A stretch of DNA of 17,111 nt from an uncultured Ruminococcus sp. (lineage in GTDB: Bacteria > Bacillota > Clostridia > UBA1212 > UBA1255): the NCBI GenBank assembly GCA_902782885.1, contig CACZOW010000284.1, positions 1-17,111 of the forward strand, in the 5' to 3' direction. Shown here piece by piece: positions 6,851-14,109 of this stretch. The stretch's first letter is position 1. Each line of letters starts with the position of its first letter. The notes beneath the pieces were generated by a model, which was given only the letters and a program-made list of their open reading frames with translations, searched no databases and had not been told where the DNA came from. The position numbers and the translations under genes were made by a program.

Positions 6851-7579
6851 ATGATCGACATTCATACGCATATACTGCCCTATATTGACGACGGGGCCAA
6901 AGATGCGGATACCGCGGCGGCAATGCTGCGCATGATGATGACTCAGGGCGTGGACGTGATCGGCGCCACCCCGCACTACTACTGTCTGGACTGCACTCCG
7001 GCCGAACACCGCGAGCACGCCGAAAAAGCGTACGGCACGCTGATGCGCGCCGCCCGGGGTGAGCAGGTAGTTCCCGAGATACGCATAGGCGCCGAGATAT
7101 ACCTGGCGGAGAGTCTGCAGGCGGTGGAGCATCCCGAACTGCTCAAAATATCCGGCACCGATCTGATGCTGTTCGAGCTGCCGTTTACCGGATTCACACG
7201 GTGGATACCTGCCGTGACGGAGCTTGTGGCCGCCAAAGCGAAGGGCAGGCCGCTGTTCGCGCACATTGACCGCTATATCCGCCTGTACGGCCGGAAGGTC
7301 ACGGACGTGCTGGAAGAACTGCCGGGCGCCGCGTTTCAGTTCAACTCCGACGCGTTTGACGACAGAGCGGCGCTGAAGTACATGTACTCACTGATAAACC
7401 GGGGGTTCACGGTGTTCTTTGCCAGCGACTGCCACGGCACGCACCGCCGGCCGCCGGATCTGGGCGAGAAGCTGCCCGGCCTCGAGAAAAAGCTGACAAA
7501 AAAGTTCTCGGCGGAGGTATACGCCGAAGTGATGCGGCGCCAATACGCGCTGCTCGGTCTGAAAACTCACAGCGCGTGA
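6851..7579 (+). CDS. cpsB: CpsB-type PHP-domain protein-tyrosine phosphatase
   Basis: Metal-dependent phosphatase of the PHP superfamily that dephosphorylates the tyrosine cluster of the partner BY-kinase (CpsB/YwqE type). The 242-aa length is normal. Likely metal ligands are His5 and His7 (DIHTHILP), Asp13, His42 (ATPHY), Glu82 (GAEIYL), His138 (AHIDRY), Asp193 and His195 (SDCHG). The usual RPP motif follows at 200-202. The AHIDRY segment differs from the more common AHPERY form but keeps the histidine and arginine. The gene starts three bases after the kinase stop codon and has only a weak Shine-Dalgarno sequence, so it is probably translated by coupling. With cpsC and cpsD it completes a phosphorylation/dephosphorylation cycle. 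Confidence 0.93.
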   Translation: MIDIHTHILPYIDDGAKDADTAAAMLRMMMTQGVDVIGATPHYYCLDCTPAEHREHAEKAYGTLMRAARGEQVVPEIRIGAEIYLAESLQAVEHPELLKISGTDLMLFELPFTGFTRWIPAVTELVAAKAKGRPLFAHIDRYIRLYGRKVTDVLEELPGAAFQFNSDAFDDRAALKYMYSLINRGFTVFFASDCHGTHRRPPDLGEKLPGLEKKLTKKFSAEVYAEVMRRQYALLGLKTHSA

Positions 7580-7623
7580 ACGCTCTACCCCTGCACAAAA
7601 CAAATAACTGACGGAGCAGAAAT

Positions 7624-9153
7624 ATGAAGAACAAGGAACTGAAGTACCTTTTCAGCGTGAAAGGGATAATACTGACGGTGATCGCGGTGGCTGCCGCGGT
7701 AACGGCGGTATTGTTCTGCCTGCGCGTCGAAAAAACTTACGGTTCTGCGCAGGGATACGGGAATCCGGTAGTGCTGCGTTCCGCGGACCGGGAAAACAGC
7801 GAGAGCGCCTCGCCGATAATGAGCTATAAAGAACTTTCATACACATACAGAGAACTTGGCGCCACCTGCACGGAGTGGACCGACGAGGAGCCGGCGGAAG
7901 GCACTGTGCCGGGCCTGTATTTCATTTCCCGGGACAACCTGCAATACTGCATTTACGATACCGATTCGGCCGCGCTGTGCGGCGGCACGCGCACGCTCTC
8001 GGATTTCAACTATATGTGGCTGAATTCCGAGGACGACGGCTTTTATGTGCTGATTAATCTGGCGGGGAAGGACATTGACCTTTCGGGCTACTACGTGCTG
8101 GCGCGGGACAAAGGTTTCATGTACGCGTCCCGGGTGCTGATCAACTGCTACGAGGCGGAGCGCGTTGACCTCAGCGGCGCGATACTGAACGGCACGCTGC
8201 TGGCGCCTTACGCCACGGTGAAATCCGACGCCGAAACGTACGTATTCGGGCAGGTGCTTTCCGATTCCGCGGAAGGGACCCCGAAAACGTACCGCGAGAT
8301 CAAATTCACCGGATATTACAGCCTGCTGAACAGCCAGGACAGCGTGAGCTTCACCAACGACGCGGTACGCGCGGAAGCTGTTAAATATCTGATGACGCAC
8401 AACGAGGAAGGCCTGTACGGCGGCTACAATGAAAACAGCCGGCTTAAAAAGTCGGATCTGGACGCGGTCAAAGAGCTGGACCTCAGCGGGCATATCCTGA
8501 AGGACGGTTTTGAGCGGGATCTGGAACTGCTGAACGGCCTCGAAGTGCTGAAACTGAACGACACCAATCTGACGAGATTGACCCTGGACGGCTTCGACTT
8601 CCTGCGCGAGCTGGAGGCGGACAACACGCCGCTCACGTTCGTTGACCTCTCCGGCGCCCCGGCGCTGATGCGGCTCTCGCTGGAGCACACGGCGCTCACG
8701 TCGCTTGACCTTCGCGGCAACGCACAGCTGCGCATTCTCTGCCTCGCCGGCAGCCATATCGGAACGTTTCCGGACGTGCCGGAACCCTTCATGGAATATA
8801 TTGACGTTACCGATACCGCCCTTACGGACAAGGACGTATCCGGCCTCAATTTCCCGAAGCTGACGACGCTGCTGATCGCGGACAATCCGGAGCTCGGCGG
8901 ACTCACGCTGACGACATTCCCGCTGCTGGAGACGCTGGACTGCTCGAATACCGCCATCAGTGTTCTGAAACTGCATCCGATGCCGCAGCTGAAGTACATC
9001 CGGGTCAGCGGCACCCGCATCGCGACGCTGGACCTCACCGGTATCAGGCACCTGTACGTGTGCGAGGCATACTGCGACGATCTGGTAGAACTTAAGATCA
9101 ACCGCTACGCCGACACGCTGTACTCCAATATCGTACCCACCGTGGTCAACTGA
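7624..9153 (+). CDS. membrane-anchored leucine-rich-repeat surface protein with adhesin-like domain
   Basis: A 509-aa predicted surface protein. Residues 14-33 form one hydrophobic segment after a Lys-rich start, so it is either a signal anchor or an uncleaved signal; I see no clear cleavage site and no lipobox. Residues about 145-235 contain VLINCYEAERVDLSGAILNG followed by TLLAPYATV and FGQVL, closely resembling the core of choice-of-anchor-A/collagen-binding-type beta domains in Gram-positive adhesins. Residues about 284-495 are leucine-rich repeats of roughly 20-23 residues (LDLSG, LKLND, LSLEH, LDLRG, LDCSN, LDLTG). There is no C-terminal LPXTG-like signal or membrane tail. GGAG upstream supports the start. 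The gene lies 44 bp after cpsB and 35 bp before a sortase gene. Probable role: cell-surface binding; the ligand is unknown. Confidence 0.85.
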   Translation: MKNKELKYLFSVKGIILTVIAVAAAVTAVLFCLRVEKTYGSAQGYGNPVVLRSADRENSESASPIMSYKELSYTYRELGATCTEWTDEEPAEGTVPGLYFISRDNLQYCIYDTDSAALCGGTRTLSDFNYMWLNSEDDGFYVLINLAGKDIDLSGYYVLARDKGFMYASRVLINCYEAERVDLSGAILNGTLLAPYATVKSDAETYVFGQVLSDSAEGTPKTYREIKFTGYYSLLNSQDSVSFTNDAVRAEAVKYLMTHNEEGLYGGYNENSRLKKSDLDAVKELDLSGHILKDGFERDLELLNGLEVLKLNDTNLTRLTLDGFDFLRELEADNTPLTFVDLSGAPALMRLSLEHTALTSLDLRGNAQLRILCLAGSHIGTFPDVPEPFMEYIDVTDTALTDKDVSGLNFPKLTTLLIADNPELGGLTLTTFPLLETLDCSNTAISVLKLHPMPQLKYIRVSGTRIATLDLTGIRHLYVCEAYCDDLVELKINRYADTLYSNIVPTVVN

Positions 9154-9188
9154 CCCGGCGCACATATTTATCAGAGAGCTGACAAACT

Positions 9189-10241
9189 ATGAGAGAAGAC
9201 AAAACTCAGCTGAAACTTAAAAACGGAAAGCCAGCGTTCGGCAGTCTGGTGCTGCGCGCCGGAAAGGACGCGGAGCGTCTCAATATATTGCCCGAATGGC
9301 CGGAGAAATACCGCCGCAATCTGAGCGCCGAAGCCATCGGAGTGAAAAAACTCGAGGGGTTCAGGGAGGTCGACGCCGAAAAACTCCGCCGCAAACGCGC
9401 CGAAAAAGAGCGCAAAAAGCGCCGCAGCAAGATAGTGTATATTGCCGTCCAGTCCGTACTGATCGCGGTGATGCTGTTCGCGGTGGCCAAACTCGGCGAA
9501 AACTATAAGAGCAACGTGGCGGGCAAAGAACACCAGCAGCAGATCCGCGAGCTCACCGGCCGATCCGCCGCGCCGCAGGTATACGTGACGCCGGACCGCG
9601 AAGTGCCCCCGTATCCCATGGCCACGCCGAAGCGCATCGAGTACCCGGCGGACGAGTTTACCAAGACCCGGGAAGACCTGCTGTTCTACAAGAGCATGAA
9701 CGAGGACTTCCAGTTCTGGATGTATATACCCGACTCCCAGGTGGATTACTATGTGATGCAGGGCAAGACCAACGACGACTATCTGCGCCGTGACATCACG
9801 GGAGAGTACAACCATTCCGGCTGCCTGTTCCTGGATTACCGCAACAACGGCAAGACCATGGAAGGCCACACAATCATTTACGGCCACACCATGAACGACC
9901 TCAGTATGTTCGGCGAACTGCGGGACTACATGGAGCGGGATTATTACGACACCCACCGCTACTTCTACACGCTGGCTCCGGACAAGGTGACCATGTGGCG
10001 CGTGTTTTCCGTATACGTCACCACGGTGGATGAGTACTATATCGAGACATATTTCAGAACACCGACCGATTATCTGAATTACATTAACGGCTTCAAGAAC
10101 TCCTCGATGCACCCGTCGGACACGGTGCTGGTGGAGACGGACGACGTGCTGACGCTGTCTACCTGCTACCGTCTGTACCACGGTGCGGACGGCCGCCTGG
10201 TGGTGCACGCGGTGAAAGTGGGCACGTCCCCGATGTTCTGA
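9189..10241 (+). CDS. srtB: class B sortase with long cytoplasmic N-terminus
   Basis: Membrane-bound cysteine transpeptidase that cleaves a sorting signal and joins surface proteins to the cell wall or to each other. The 350-aa protein shows catalytic His233 (IIYGHTMND), Cys326 (LTLSTCYR) and Arg336 (DGRLVVHAVKV), in the class B arrangement, which has a long insert between the histidine and cysteine strands. One membrane helix spans about 82-101, preceded by an 80-residue cytosolic region that is highly basic (KLRRKRAEKERKKRRS at 65-80), much longer than usual. A Pro-rich stalk (about 128-150) leads to the catalytic domain. The ribosome-binding site is weak (GAGAG). It follows the LRR protein gene, but no protein with a recognisable sorting motif is encoded in this window, so the substrate is unknown. 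Confidence 0.94.
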   Translation: MREDKTQLKLKNGKPAFGSLVLRAGKDAERLNILPEWPEKYRRNLSAEAIGVKKLEGFREVDAEKLRRKRAEKERKKRRSKIVYIAVQSVLIAVMLFAVAKLGENYKSNVAGKEHQQQIRELTGRSAAPQVYVTPDREVPPYPMATPKRIEYPADEFTKTREDLLFYKSMNEDFQFWMYIPDSQVDYYVMQGKTNDDYLRRDITGEYNHSGCLFLDYRNNGKTMEGHTIIYGHTMNDLSMFGELRDYMERDYYDTHRYFYTLAPDKVTMWRVFSVYVTTVDEYYIETYFRTPTDYLNYINGFKNSSMHPSDTVLVETDDVLTLSTCYRLYHGADGRLVVHAVKVGTSPMF

Positions 10242-10259
10242 GGCGCGGAGACAGATCGA

Positions 10260-11243
10260 ATGAAAATCAACGGCGAAACAAGCAAAAAATTCGGCAGCGT
10301 GCCCGTGAGCAACCTGTTCATCAGCGATTTCCTGCCCGGACTCAGCGGAGACGCGGTAAAAATGTATCTCACGCTGCAGTTATACAGCGGTCAGAACGTT
10401 AAATATGATGAAGCGGGTCTGGCCAACGTGCTGGGCGTAGATATCTCCGTTATCGACGCCTGCATGATCGAACTGGAGTCCAAAGGCCTGATTTCCCGCG
10501 AAGAAAAAGAGATCATCCTCCCGGATCTTGTCGAAAAGCACGTCCGGGACAATTACAATCCCCGCACCGCGCCGCGCGACACCAGCGCCGTCAACGACCG
10601 CACTCACTTGCTGAGAGCGATCAGCGACCGTTTTTTCGGAGGCCAGATGTCTCAGTCCTGGTATAACGATATCGTGTTCTGGGCAGATACGTACGGCTTC
10701 TGCGACGAAGTGGTATTCATGATCTTTCAGCAGAGCACGGATCATGCCATGAACCGCCCGTACATGAAAAAAGTAATGGAAGCGTACAGCGAGCGCGGGA
10801 TAAAGACCGTCGAGCAGATGAACAGCTGGCTGCAGAAACGCGACACATACATGAAGCTGCGCTCGAAAGTCGCGTCAAACCTGAAACTGAATCCGCTCAC
10901 TGTGTACCAGGAAAAGTACATAGAAAAATGGTTTTACGAATACGGCTACGGGTTTGACGTGATCGATCTGGCGCTCAGGGAAGGCGCAGGCATGAAGAAT
11001 CCGTCGCTCAACCTGTATGACAGGATATTGACCGACTGGCATGACGCCGGGATCACCGACGCGGACGCGGTAAAGGCGCATATTGCCGCCAGGCGTAAAG
11101 CGGCGCAGGCGCGTACGGACGGCAAGGGTCAATCCGGCGCCCGGAACAACACCCGCGGCCGCAATTACGACCAGCGTCAATACAGCGAAGGTTTCTACGA
11201 CAGCGTTTACGGAGACGAAAACGGGAACGGAGACGGAAAATGA
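10260..11243 (+). CDS. dnaD: DnaD-domain replication/primosome protein
   Basis: DnaD/DnaB-II family protein; relatives in Gram-positives act with a helicase loader to remodel DNA and load the replicative helicase at origins or stalled forks. The 327-aa protein has an N-terminal winged-helix-like region (about 25-100, including GLANVLGVDISVIDACMIEL). Two DnaD C-terminal-type helical modules follow, at about 125-190 and 205-270, the second holding the characteristic YIEKWFYEYGYGFDVIDLAL pattern. A basic then Gly/Asn-rich tail follows. GGAG nine bases before the ATG supports the start. The stop codon overlaps the next start as ATGA, so it is translationally coupled to the DnaC-like loader, which strongly supports a joint role. 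The symbol refers to the family; whether it is the main chromosomal DnaD or a paralogue is not clear. Confidence 0.92.
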   Translation: MKINGETSKKFGSVPVSNLFISDFLPGLSGDAVKMYLTLQLYSGQNVKYDEAGLANVLGVDISVIDACMIELESKGLISREEKEIILPDLVEKHVRDNYNPRTAPRDTSAVNDRTHLLRAISDRFFGGQMSQSWYNDIVFWADTYGFCDEVVFMIFQQSTDHAMNRPYMKKVMEAYSERGIKTVEQMNSWLQKRDTYMKLRSKVASNLKLNPLTVYQEKYIEKWFYEYGYGFDVIDLALREGAGMKNPSLNLYDRILTDWHDAGITDADAVKAHIAARRKAAQARTDGKGQSGARNNTRGRNYDQRQYSEGFYDSVYGDENGNGDGK

Positions 11244-12283
11244 CGATCAGAGAGAGCATTATCGCGGCAGCCGAGAACGAACTTGAATCCCGCAGGCGGC
11301 GCGCGGAACTTGCGTTTGAGCGGCGCAGGGCGGAGTTTCTTGAATCACGTCCCGAACTGGCGGAACTGCAGGCGCGGCTTAATTACATCCGGATCTGCGA
11401 CGATTATCTGTCCATGGGCGCGCAGGTGCCGGCGGCGGTCCGCAGCGTAGCGGGAGAACGGTACGCGTATCTGTTCGGACTGGATGAAGCCGGGCTCTCG
11501 CACGAGCGCGAGATCGCGGAAGCGGAGTACAAAAAACGCGCCGGGACTCACGCGGAGGCCGGGGCGGAAGGCGGCAGTTATTATTGTCCGCGCTGCCGCG
11601 ATACCGGTTTCGTGAGCGCGCCGGGCGGGGAGATCGTACGCTGCGGCTGTTTCGGACAGCTGCTGCGGGACGAGATCGTGAAGGCGTCCGGGTTGCCCGC
11701 GGGCAGCACGAGTTTCGACAAGATCGAACTGACCGTATACGGCAGCGGCAGCGGCAACACGGACGATCCGCGCCGCAGCGCCGAAAAAGCATACGCGGCC
11801 GCCGGGAATTTTGCCCGCGGTGACTGCACGGACGGCCGCACACTTATGTTCATTACCGGCAAAGTCGGCGTGGGCAAAACATATCTGGCGTGCGCCGCGG
11901 GGCTGGAAGCGGCGGCTCACGGAAGATTCGTATATTACGGCGGCGTTTCGGACATCCTGGACGCGCTGCAGTTCCGGGTGTTCAATTCCGACGAAGACCG
12001 CGAGGCGTACGACGCCCGCAGGGAATATATCAGCGGCGCGGACATGCTGATCATTGACGACCTCGGTGTAGAGAACATCACCGACCGGCGCTTTGAAAGC
12101 CTGATCACGCTGCTGGACCGCCGCAAAGGCGACGGACTGAAAACAGTGATCACATCCAATCTGGGGCTGGGAGAGATCGCCCGCGTGTACGGCGAACGTC
12201 TCGCGTCACGTTTCGCGGACCGGAGCAGTACCATAAATCTGCGCCTGACCGGCGACGACCTCAGACTTATAAAGAAACAGTAA
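11240..12283 (+). CDS. dnaC: DnaC/DnaI-type helicase loader ATPase
   Basis: AAA+ ATPase expected to bind the replicative DnaB-type helicase and load it onto single-stranded DNA. The 347-aa protein begins with a coiled-coil-prone Glu/Arg-rich helix (about 10-45). A zinc-binding region follows with Cys116, Cys119, Cys135 and Cys137 (YYCPRC...VRCGCF), as in DnaI. The ATPase core has Walker A GKVGVGKT (207-214), Walker B MLIIDDLG (269-276), sensor I TSN (305-307) and the YGERLASRF segment that supplies the arginine finger. A short Gly/Ser linker (168-173) precedes the core. It overlaps dnaD by four bases (ATGA) and is 24 bp upstream of rho. Its size and the cysteine cluster fit the DnaI-like loaders better than enterobacterial DnaC, which is shorter. 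Confidence 0.94.
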   Translation: MTIRESIIAAAENELESRRRRAELAFERRRAEFLESRPELAELQARLNYIRICDDYLSMGAQVPAAVRSVAGERYAYLFGLDEAGLSHEREIAEAEYKKRAGTHAEAGAEGGSYYCPRCRDTGFVSAPGGEIVRCGCFGQLLRDEIVKASGLPAGSTSFDKIELTVYGSGSGNTDDPRRSAEKAYAAAGNFARGDCTDGRTLMFITGKVGVGKTYLACAAGLEAAAHGRFVYYGGVSDILDALQFRVFNSDEDREAYDARREYISGADMLIIDDLGVENITDRRFESLITLLDRRKGDGLKTVITSNLGLGEIARVYGERLASRFADRSSTINLRLTGDDLRLIKKQ

Positions 12284-12307
12284 ATTACAAAACAGGCTGG
12301 TGAATTC

Positions 12308-14068
12308 ATGGATCTGGAAACTATCCGAAAGAAAAGCTTGGCTGACCTCAGGGAGATCGCGGCTTTAATGGGCATCAATGTGCCGGACAAGTGCACCAAA
12401 GCACAACTGATCAAACTTATCGCCGGTGACGGCGGGGACAACAAACCCGAACCGGAGAATACGCCGGAACCGGAGAATACGCCCGAACCGGAGAAAGCGC
12501 CCGCGGCGGAGGACAATGCTCCCAGAACGCCCAGGCGCGGCCGCCCGAAGGGCACCGGCAATAAGAACAAAACTTCCGCAAAGCCGGAAAAGCCTGCGGA
12601 ACCGGAAAAGGCCGCGGAGCCGGAAAAGGCCGCGGAGCCCGAAAAAACCGCGGAACCTGCCAAAAACGAAAAGCCCGCGGAGCAGGAAAAGCCCGCGGAA
12701 TCCGCTCGCCCCGGCAGGCGCGGCCGTCCGCCCAAATCCAGGCAGGTAGCGCAGGCTGCCGCGGAAAAGCCCGCGGAGAAACCGCACGACAAGGCCGCGG
12801 AAAAGCCCGCAGAAAAGCCGCACGACAAGGCCGCGGAAAAGCCCGCGGAGAGACCGGCCGAGGAAGCGAACGCCGGCGGCCGGAAAGCGGAGAAACCCGC
12901 CGAAGAGACGACCAACGGCGGCCGCAAACTGGAATTCAGCGAAAACTCCGAAGAAGTCAGCGGCCTCCTGGACGTGATGCCCGAAGGGTACGGCTTCCTG
13001 CGCACGAACAAATACTACACCGGCAACAAAGACGTGTTCGTTGCCCCCAACTTCATCCGCAAATACAGCCTGCGCACCGGCGACGAACTCACCGGCCGCT
13101 CCCGTCCGCAGCGGGACAACGACAAATACCAGGCCCTGTTCTACATCACCTCGATCAACGGACTGCCCCCGGAGCAGGCGTATTCCCGCGTCTCTTTCGA
13201 GTCGTTGACGCCGATATATCCGGACGAACAGCTGAAGCTGGAAACGACGCAGAACGAATTGTCCACGCGCCTCATCGACCTTATTGCCCCCATCGGCAAA
13301 GGCCAGCGCGGCATGATCGTGTCGCCGCCCAAAGCCGGTAAGACCGTGCTGCTGAAAAAGATCGCCAACGCCATCACCGCCAATTATCCCAAAGTCAAAC
13401 TGATCGTGCTGCTCATCGACGAGCGCCCCGAAGAAGTGACCGACATGCGCGAATCCATCCAGGGCGAAGTGGTGTCGTCCACCTTCGACGAAATGCCCGA
13501 GCGGCACATCAAAGTGGCGGAAATGGTGTTCGAACGCGCGCGGCGACTGGTGGAATTCGGCAATGACGTAGTGATCCTGATGGACAGCCTCACGCGTCTG
13601 GCCCGCGCGTACAACATCACCATCACGCCCACGGGACGGTCGCTTTCCGGCGGCCTCGATCCGGGCGCGATGTACAACCCCAAAAAGTTCTTCGGCGCCG
13701 CCCGCAATATCCGCGGGGGAGGCAGCCTGACCATCGTTGCCACCGCGCTGATCGACACCGGCAGCAAGATGGACGACGTGATCTTCGAAGAATTCAAGGG
13801 CACGGGCAATATGGAGCTCCATCTTGACCGTAAACTTTCCGAAAAACGCATATTCCCGGCCATCGACATCAACAAATCCGGCACGCGCAAAGAAGAGCTT
13901 CTGCTTTCCGAGGCGGCAATGAACGCCGTTTATTCCATCCGCAAAGCCATCGCGGCGGCGGGCGGCGCGGACGTCACGGAGGCGATCATCAGCAAAATGC
14001 TGAAAACACAGGACAACGAAGAATTTATCAAGCTCGTTAAGGTCGGCATCGACCGGCCCGGCAACTGA
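12308..14068 (+). CDS. rho: transcription termination factor Rho with long disordered insert
   Basis: Hexameric RNA-dependent helicase that ends transcription at Rho-dependent sites. The 586-aa protein is far longer than the ~420 residues of E. coli Rho because of an insert. Order: N-terminal Rho_N helical domain (about 1-40), a low-complexity Lys/Pro/Ala/Glu insert (about 41-210), then the RNA-binding cold-shock-like domain (about 218-285, with GYGFLR and KDVFVAP). The ATPase domain has Walker A SPPKAGKT (339-346), Walker B VVILMDS (421-427), the Q-loop region SLSGGLDPG and the R-loop KGTGNMELHLDR. Catalytic parts look intact. The insert holds two AT-hook-like cores, RGRPKG (77-82) and RGRPPK (138-143), plus tandem repeats. 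It lies between dnaC and trkA, with a weak ribosome-binding site. Confidence 0.98.
   Translation: MDLETIRKKSLADLREIAALMGINVPDKCTKAQLIKLIAGDGGDNKPEPENTPEPENTPEPEKAPAAEDNAPRTPRRGRPKGTGNKNKTSAKPEKPAEPEKAAEPEKAAEPEKTAEPAKNEKPAEQEKPAESARPGRRGRPPKSRQVAQAAAEKPAEKPHDKAAEKPAEKPHDKAAEKPAERPAEEANAGGRKAEKPAEETTNGGRKLEFSENSEEVSGLLDVMPEGYGFLRTNKYYTGNKDVFVAPNFIRKYSLRTGDELTGRSRPQRDNDKYQALFYITSINGLPPEQAYSRVSFESLTPIYPDEQLKLETTQNELSTRLIDLIAPIGKGQRGMIVSPPKAGKTVLLKKIANAITANYPKVKLIVLLIDERPEEVTDMRESIQGEVVSSTFDEMPERHIKVAEMVFERARRLVEFGNDVVILMDSLTRLARAYNITITPTGRSLSGGLDPGAMYNPKKFFGAARNIRGGGSLTIVATALIDTGSKMDDVIFEEFKGTGNMELHLDRKLSEKRIFPAIDINKSGTRKEELLLSEAAMNAVYSIRKAIAAAGGADVTEAIISKMLKTQDNEEFIKLVKVGIDRPGN
12443..12865 (+). 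repeat. in-frame tandem repeats in the rho insert
   Basis: Several short tandem repeats encode the disordered part of Rho. Three 18-bp units encode KPEPEN/TPEPEN/TPEPEK (residues 46-63). Three 18-bp units encode EPEKAA/EPEKAA/EPEKTA (98-115, 12599-12652). Two full 36-bp units encode EKPAEKPHDKAA (153-176, 12764-12835), plus a partial third. All units are multiples of 3, so changes in copy number would keep the frame. The near-identical DNA of the 36-bp units suggests recent slippage or duplication. Confidence 0.85.
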
Positions 14069-14109
14069 CGCGGCTGCCGAAAACGGGTCACTCACGGGGA
14101 GCGGCGGAA

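Noticed and set aside
9110..9153. The C-terminal end of the LRR protein (IVPTVVN) as a sortase signal
   Set aside because: It has only a loose likeness to NPQTN or LPXTG and is not followed by a hydrophobic helix and a basic tail. The stop codon comes directly after it.
12365..14095. Long - strand open frame (576 codons) opposite rho
   Set aside because: Its repetitive Arg/Gly/Phe/Leu composition is only the reverse reading of the Rho insert repeats and conserved domains.
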